64,000 nt of DNA, taken from assembly GCA_003255025.1 (NCBI GenBank), contig QANY01005060.1, positions 1 to 64,000 of the forward strand. Direction: 5' to 3'. A program made the translations under genes and the position numbers. The stretch is from Datisca glomerata (Eukaryota; Streptophyta; Magnoliopsida; Cucurbitales; Datiscaceae). Shown piece after piece: positions 58,861 through 64,000 of the stretch. The notes below the pieces were generated by a model. The model did not search any database, was not told where the DNA came from, and saw nothing but the letters and a program-made list of their open reading frames with translations. Each line of letters starts with the position of its first letter. Positions within the stretch are counted from its first letter, which is position 1.

Positions 58861-61800
58861 ATGGTAATGGTTGCTTATAACTTATTGTTTAGCTATGATA
58901 TAACTTACATGGATTGATCTTTTATTGTTTTCTTAATGATTTGTTAGGACTCCGGGAAGATCAAAGTAGTATCAGTTGGACCATGGGGGAGTCAAGATGG
59001 GTACCGTTGGGATGATGGAGTTTTCTCAACAATAAGACAATTTGTGATTTCTCATGGAGGTGGCATAGACTCCATCCAGATTGAATATGATAAGAAAGGA
59101 ACCTCAGTTTGGTCAGAAAAGCATGGTGGAAATGGCGGCACTAAAACAGACAAGGTTAGCTTTTCATCTCCAGTTGAATTGAATATATTTAGCTTATTAT
59201 ATGAAACGTGATTTGATATAAATATTCAAGTTATAAGTTTTGATTTTACAGTGGAATATCTACTGAGTTTCACAATGTGTCGCATGCTAGATTCTCTGCC
59301 GTTGCGGAGTCGAAGTTGAATATGGAGATTCTGGACCATCAGATCTGATTCTGACGGTCCAGATCTGCGTAGCTTTAATAAAAGAGAAAATATTTTGTAT
59401 TTGAATTTTCTTTACCTTTTCAATTCAGCTCATTTGGGCTTTCAGATTTTGTTTAACGACCCAGATGGGCCAAACTGCCCCTCTTCCGTTGGAAGTCCAG
59501 CGAGCAGACAATCTCAATTCGCAATTCTAGTGACTTACTGAGTTATTATTAAATAATGTCCGGCACAGTTCATTGAAATTGATAAAGCATTTAAATTGTT
59601 GTTGCTTTTTTTTTCTTTACTTTTATAACTTGCAGGTTAAGCTTGAATACCTAGATGAGTTTCTAACTTCAATTCATGGACACTATGGAAGCTTACACGA
59701 ATGGGGTCCAGTTTTTATTCGATCACTGACATTGGAGAGTAACAGAAGAACATATGGGCCATTTGGTACCGAACAAGGAACACATTTCTCATTCCCAGTG
59801 AGTGGGGGCAAGATTGTTGGGTTCCATGGTAAGTCAGGATGGTACCTTGATGCTATTGGAGTCTACTTGAAGCCCATTCAGAAGGAAAATCCCTCTAAAA
59901 CGCTGGTTCAGTCACAGAGTTATCTCGCTAATGGGACTGAGAATAGCAGCTACTCTGTAATACAAGGAAGCATTGGCGAAAGCTTCGACATAGTTCTTGC
60001 TGTTAGACAGAGGGATGATTTTGGCAAGCTTCTGCCAAACAAAATCTCCAGCCAAATTAGTAATTCTATTCAAATCAGTGATGAAGAACCCAAAGACAAG
60101 GTAGTGCTGAGATTTTTTTCCTTTCCTTCTATTTTCAATGACTCATTGGCATGACGTCCTTTGCATGGGATAATCATCAAGTAAAAATAATAAATAAATT
60201 GTAAACATCCAAATTAGGAAATACATTTAAATTGGTTGGACAAAACTGTCCAAGAACATTTCTCGTTCCATACTCGCTTTTATATATACTTTGTTTATCT
60301 AAAATCGATAGTTTTTTTTTTGTCATACTAACACACACATTCACACACGGAATGGAACAGGAAGGGATCACAAGAATGACGACAACACACTCTCCAAAAG
60401 GGCCTAACATTTAGAGGGTATACGTCTGCTTATATTGCAGCTTCCTCCACCAATTTACCGATGTCGGGAGAGGAAGTTGTGAATATAAGCATACATGTGA
60501 CCACTACAAGTTATAGACCTTTTTGGAGGGAGTGCACTGTCGTCAATCCTGTGGTCATTTCCCGTGTGTCCTCTAAAAGTTAGGCCCCTTTTGGAGATAT
60601 TGAACATTTAGGATCAGACGGTTGACTATGATAGTTTCGTGTTGATCTTGGACGGTCAACTTCTGATAGTTAATTGTAAAATGAATAGTTAAAATGAAGG
60701 TGTATGGATGAAATTGTCATATCATGGTTGGATAAAATTAGAAAACTAATCAGTATTCTTTATTTTATAAGGGTAGATCTGGAATTAGATCTAAATTGCT
60801 TGGACGAAAACATCCAAATGAATAGTTAAAATGAAGAGTATGAATGAAATTGTGATATCATAGTTGGATAAAATTGGAAACTAATTATTATTTTTTAACG
60901 TTATAAGATTAAACGTAGAATTATATCTAAATTGGTTAGACAAATCGTCCAAAAACGTTTTCCTCCCTCTATCCCCATTTATATATGCTGTAAGTAGATG
61001 TTGATACAGTTTTTTCTCTTCTTTTACTATGAAAGAATGAATCTTGATAGCGAGTGCCTAATTTTTACCTCAGAAGCCAGTGAAAGTGCCCTCAAAAGTT
61101 GAAGGTGTGGCAACTTATGGACCTTGGGGTGGCATAGGTGGAACTACATTTGATGATAGAGTCTATACAGGCATCAAGCAAATCAATTTGTCACGCAATG
61201 TCGGAATCGTATACATACGAGTATTATACGACTACGAGGGGGCGGCTATATGGGGAAGCAGACAGGGCGGGACTGGAGGTTTTAAAACTGACAAGGTATA
61301 GTTAGTGCGCCTGGTGCATATTTTGTATCCAATTGAATTTGAATCCATTTTCATTGTTTCTGTTTTTTCGCCCGTAATTAATCAGATAATCTTCGACTAC
61401 CCGGACGAAATCTTGACTCATATAACGGGCTACTATGGTCCTCTGATATACATGGGACCTAATGTTATAAAGTCACTCACTTTCCACACCACAAAAGAGA
61501 AGTATGGACCATATGGAGACGAACAGGGTACATCTTTCAGCACCAGGCTTAAAGAAGGTAAAATCGTTGGGTTCCATGGGAGGAAAGGCTTGTTCTTAGA
61601 TGCCATTGGTGTACATCTGAGAGAAGGGAAGGTAACCCAAGTGGCACCTTCACCTTCTAAAGCTATCGTGTCGTCTGAACCCCAACATCCTGCATCTGAG
61701 ACAGAGAATTCTCAATGGCCTCACAAGCTTGTGCTTGCAAAACGAGGAATGAGCGAAGAGGTACAACGGATTATTGTTGTAACAGAAAATTAACTCATAT

Positions 61801-63034
61801 TAATCAATCGAATTTGAGTATTCGTTAGATGAGTATGATATGCATGAAGTCGAATTATATGTACTATAGGAAATGTATGGTATGTTTTTATTTTGCGAAA
61901 ACGAAAAGAAATCAAAGGGATAACTATAAATATATAATGTCTTTTGCAAAAACGTTAAAAAAATAAATTTATAAATCCAATATCACATTCGGTAAAGATT
62001 TTGTTACCTAGTTTTAGGTTATAGAAATGTGACTATTCAAGTAACTGTCTAATTCGGATGTCGTTTTCTAGGTTGCTTGTGGTGTAATGAAAGAACCGGC
62101 TCCATGTGGACCGGGTCCATGGGGTGGTGATGGCGGAAGACCATGGGATGATGGAGTTTTTTCAGGGATTAAACTGATATACATAACAAGGTCACCTGAA
62201 GCCATATGCTCGATACAGATTGAGTATGATCGGAATGGGCAATCTGTTTGGTCTGTTAAGCATGGTGGCAATGGAGGATCCATCACACATAGGGTAAAGT
62301 TTTTAAAAAAGTTCAATTACTTTGCTTAGAGATTCTAACTTCTCATTTAGTCTGTTTAAATGACACGGACACTTCCTTCATTTTAAAAAATGACCCTTAT
62401 GTCCATTCAGTGAGAAAACCGTTAGTTTATTTGTGGAAGTTCAAAAATATCTTTAACCATTTTTGTAGAAAATGATTTCTGAAAATGGGTTCAGAAGGAT
62501 AGAAGTGAACAATTTAGAATCTGAAAATGGTTTTGGGTTAGAAATTCACAGTTGAAGAAAATATTACGGTAAATCTGGTAATAAAATTATTTAACAGCGT
62601 TAGTGTAACAAATATTGTTTTTGAGTTTTTTTTACATTAAATCTATAAAATAAGGGAGATTTGTGTCATTTTCTAAAATAAAAAAGATTTCCGTGTCATC
62701 ATGGGTAGCCATTGACTCTTTCCTTGAAAATGTGTAGATAAAATTGGAGTCTCCACATGAAGTGCTGATTTGTGTATCAGGCTATTATGGTAACATTAGT
62801 GGAGATGAGAAGCATAATAAAGTGATAAAGTCACTAACATTGTACACTAGTAGAGGGAAGTATGGTCCATTTGGGGAAGAAATAGGAACATTTTTCACTT
62901 CAACTACAACAGAAGGAAAGGTGGTGGGTTTCCATGGGAGGAGCAGCTTGTATTTGGATGCAATTGGAATTCATATGCAACACTGGCTTGGAAGCCAAAA
63001 GACCATCAAGTCTTCTCTGTTTAAGCTGTTTTGA
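58861..63034 (+). CDS. JAL3: Jacalin-related lectin with three jacalin domains (7 exons, 596 aa)
   Basis: This is a mannose/glucose-type jacalin-related lectin, probably nucleocytoplasmic since no signal peptide is seen. Exons: 58861-58863, 58948-59154, 59636-60100, 61074-61295, 61386-61760, 62072-62293, 62738-63034, all GT-AG and phase 0. The first exon would hold only the ATG. Domains lie at about residues 8-148, 238-372 and 441-581. Each starts with a 'GPWGG'-like motif and ends with the sugar-binding loop: GKSGWYLDAIG, GRKGLFLDAIG and GRSSLYLDAIG, with the key Asp in all three. Each domain is coded by an exon pair split at the same residue. About 600 residues agrees with Arabidopsis JAL3 (At1g19715) as I recall it. 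A start at 58,663 giving 67 extra residues is possible but less likely. Confidence 0.92.
60355..60605. repeat. Long foldback in a jacalin lectin intron
   Basis: The left half (60,360-60,450: 'AAGAATGACGACAACACACT', 'CTCCAAAAGGGCCTAAC', 'CTGCTTATATTGCAGCTTCC') is matched in reverse complement by the right half (60,466-60,600: 'GGAAGTTGTGAATATAAGCA', 'AGTGCACTGTCGTCAATCCT', 'GTTAGGCCCCTTTTGGAG'). The loop is about 15 bases. The right-arm order shows nested pairing rather than one simple stem. It lies entirely within the intron at 60,101-61,073. Confidence 0.75.
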
Positions 63035-63219
63035 TTCTTGACTTGTGTAAAGTTTTGACCAATCTCTAATGCTATTTGTGTATTATTGTATAAGTCTGCT
63101 GTAACGGCCAGTATGATATTATGGATACTTGTGATGATAATTGAAATGTGTTGAACAGTGAGGAATAACATTTTAGGTAGCCACAGTAGGATATTATAAA
63201 TGTATTGTAGGTATTTTAA

Positions 63220-63300
63220 ATATGTTGTTGGTATCACATTATTCAACATATTTTAGGTATTTATGGTACATTTTAGGTATTTATGGTACCATACAGACTG
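63220..63300. repeat. Short tandem copies of 'acattttaggtatttatggt'
   Basis: Two adjacent near-identical ~21-bp copies around 63,250-63,292, with looser relatives from 63,165, sit in the lectin 3' flank. Confidence 0.7.
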
Positions 63301-63653
63301 TCCCTGTATTATTTTGACAAAAAACAATGTTGATTCAATAACTACTTTTCTTTTATGCATTATTACTAAATAAAAAATATTTCCTTTTTAATGCGGCAAG
63401 CTTTGCAATAATTCGTCTTTACTGTTGGGTTTGAATTTAGTTTTCAAAATAACTGAGATAATCTTTGAATTAATTCATATATTTTTAACAGAAATGAAAC
63501 TTTTACCAAACATTTGCTAAAAAGCTAAAGGAGAAAATTTTAGTACCCAATCATATATTTTTATGAATTCATTTATTTTCTCATCAAAATATAAATATAA
63601 TATTAAATTTTAAGACATGTAATAATAAATTATTTAAAGGAGGGTTGAGTTTT

Positions 63654-64000
63654 CAGTAATTTGTGATGACCAAATTTTTTAAGTAATTGCTTCAAATAAT
63701 TAATTTTTAAATCTCATTTTAGAATATAGGAGGTTTTTTTACTTTAAAAAATAGATCACTTTTATTTTAATGTCACTTCATCAATCATTTAATGATAAAA
63801 AATGAATACACATTAATACCTTGATTTTACACAGTAATTTGTGATGACCAAAATTTTTAAGTAATCGCTCCAAGTAATCAATTTTTAAATCTCAATTTGA
63901 AATATAGTAGGGTTTTTTTTACTTTGAAAAAAAATACAACTTTTAATTTTAATGTCACCTCATCAATAATTTAATGATAACAATGAATAGACATTAATAC
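63654..64000. repeat. Tandem duplication, period 178 bp, running to the window edge
   Basis: 'CAGTAATTTGTGATGACCAA' occurs at 63,654 and 63,832, and the copies stay alignable through 'ATTTTTAAATCTCA', 'TTTAATTTTAATGTCAC.TC' and 'ACATTAATAC'. The second copy ends at the last base, so further copies may follow outside. Confidence 0.85.

Noticed and set aside
58663..58863. N-terminal 67-residue extension of the jacalin lectin
   Set aside because: It is in phase, but the sequence looks like a pyrimidine-rich 5' leader and JAL proteins start close to the first jacalin domain. Kept as an alternative only.

Overview
This is a window of plant nuclear DNA, very probably from a eudicot. The genes are intron-split with GT-AG borders. 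They encode plant-specific families: an h-type thioredoxin, a lectin-tailed GH35 beta-galactosidase, a DYW pentatricopeptide-repeat protein and a three-domain jacalin-related lectin. The rest is AT-rich and full of nested LTR retrotransposons, CACTA and Helitron remnants, MITEs and minisatellites. I saw no rRNA or tRNA gene, no CRISPR array and no bacterial-style operon.

Layout. Positions 1-34,500 are a transposon graveyard. A long copia-type LTR lies at 1,279-4,365 on the minus strand, and its body runs out of the left edge. It abuts an array of palindrome-rich ~225-bp repeats (4,371-5,878) and a broken Ulp1-type protease fragment (6,031-6,390, minus). A decayed Ty1/copia element follows (8,146-15,938, plus). 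Next comes a CACTA element carrying a broken TNP2-type transposase (about 15,939-22,762, plus). It holds a solo LTR (16,900-19,111) and a hAT-like MITE (21,351-21,886). The right terminus of the CACTA element sits inside a decayed Helitron helicase gene (22,763-24,900, minus). From 24,900 to 34,500 there is non-coding AT-rich DNA with degenerate duplications, a possible small Helitron and a long-TIR MITE.

From 34,865 to the end is a gene-bearing segment: thioredoxin h (plus), beta-galactosidase (minus, 19 exons), a 13-kb spacer of repeats and a gypsy-like gag remnant, a DYW-PPR gene (plus, intronless) and a jacalin lectin gene (plus, 7 exons). From memory, Arabidopsis chromosome 1 has thioredoxin h4, a DYW-PPR and JAL3 side by side (At1g19730/19720/19715). 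It also has thioredoxin h5 next to BGAL5 at a second locus. The window may therefore keep the undivided ancestral gene order.

The four genes share no pathway that the sequence reveals. Their products act in different places: cytosolic redox (thioredoxin), cell wall or apoplast glycan trimming (beta-galactosidase), organellar RNA editing (PPR) and mannose/glucose binding (lectin). Splice sites were placed by hand. Every internal junction preserves the frame and the family-conserved residues, giving 116, 851, 889 and 596 residues, each close to the usual family length.
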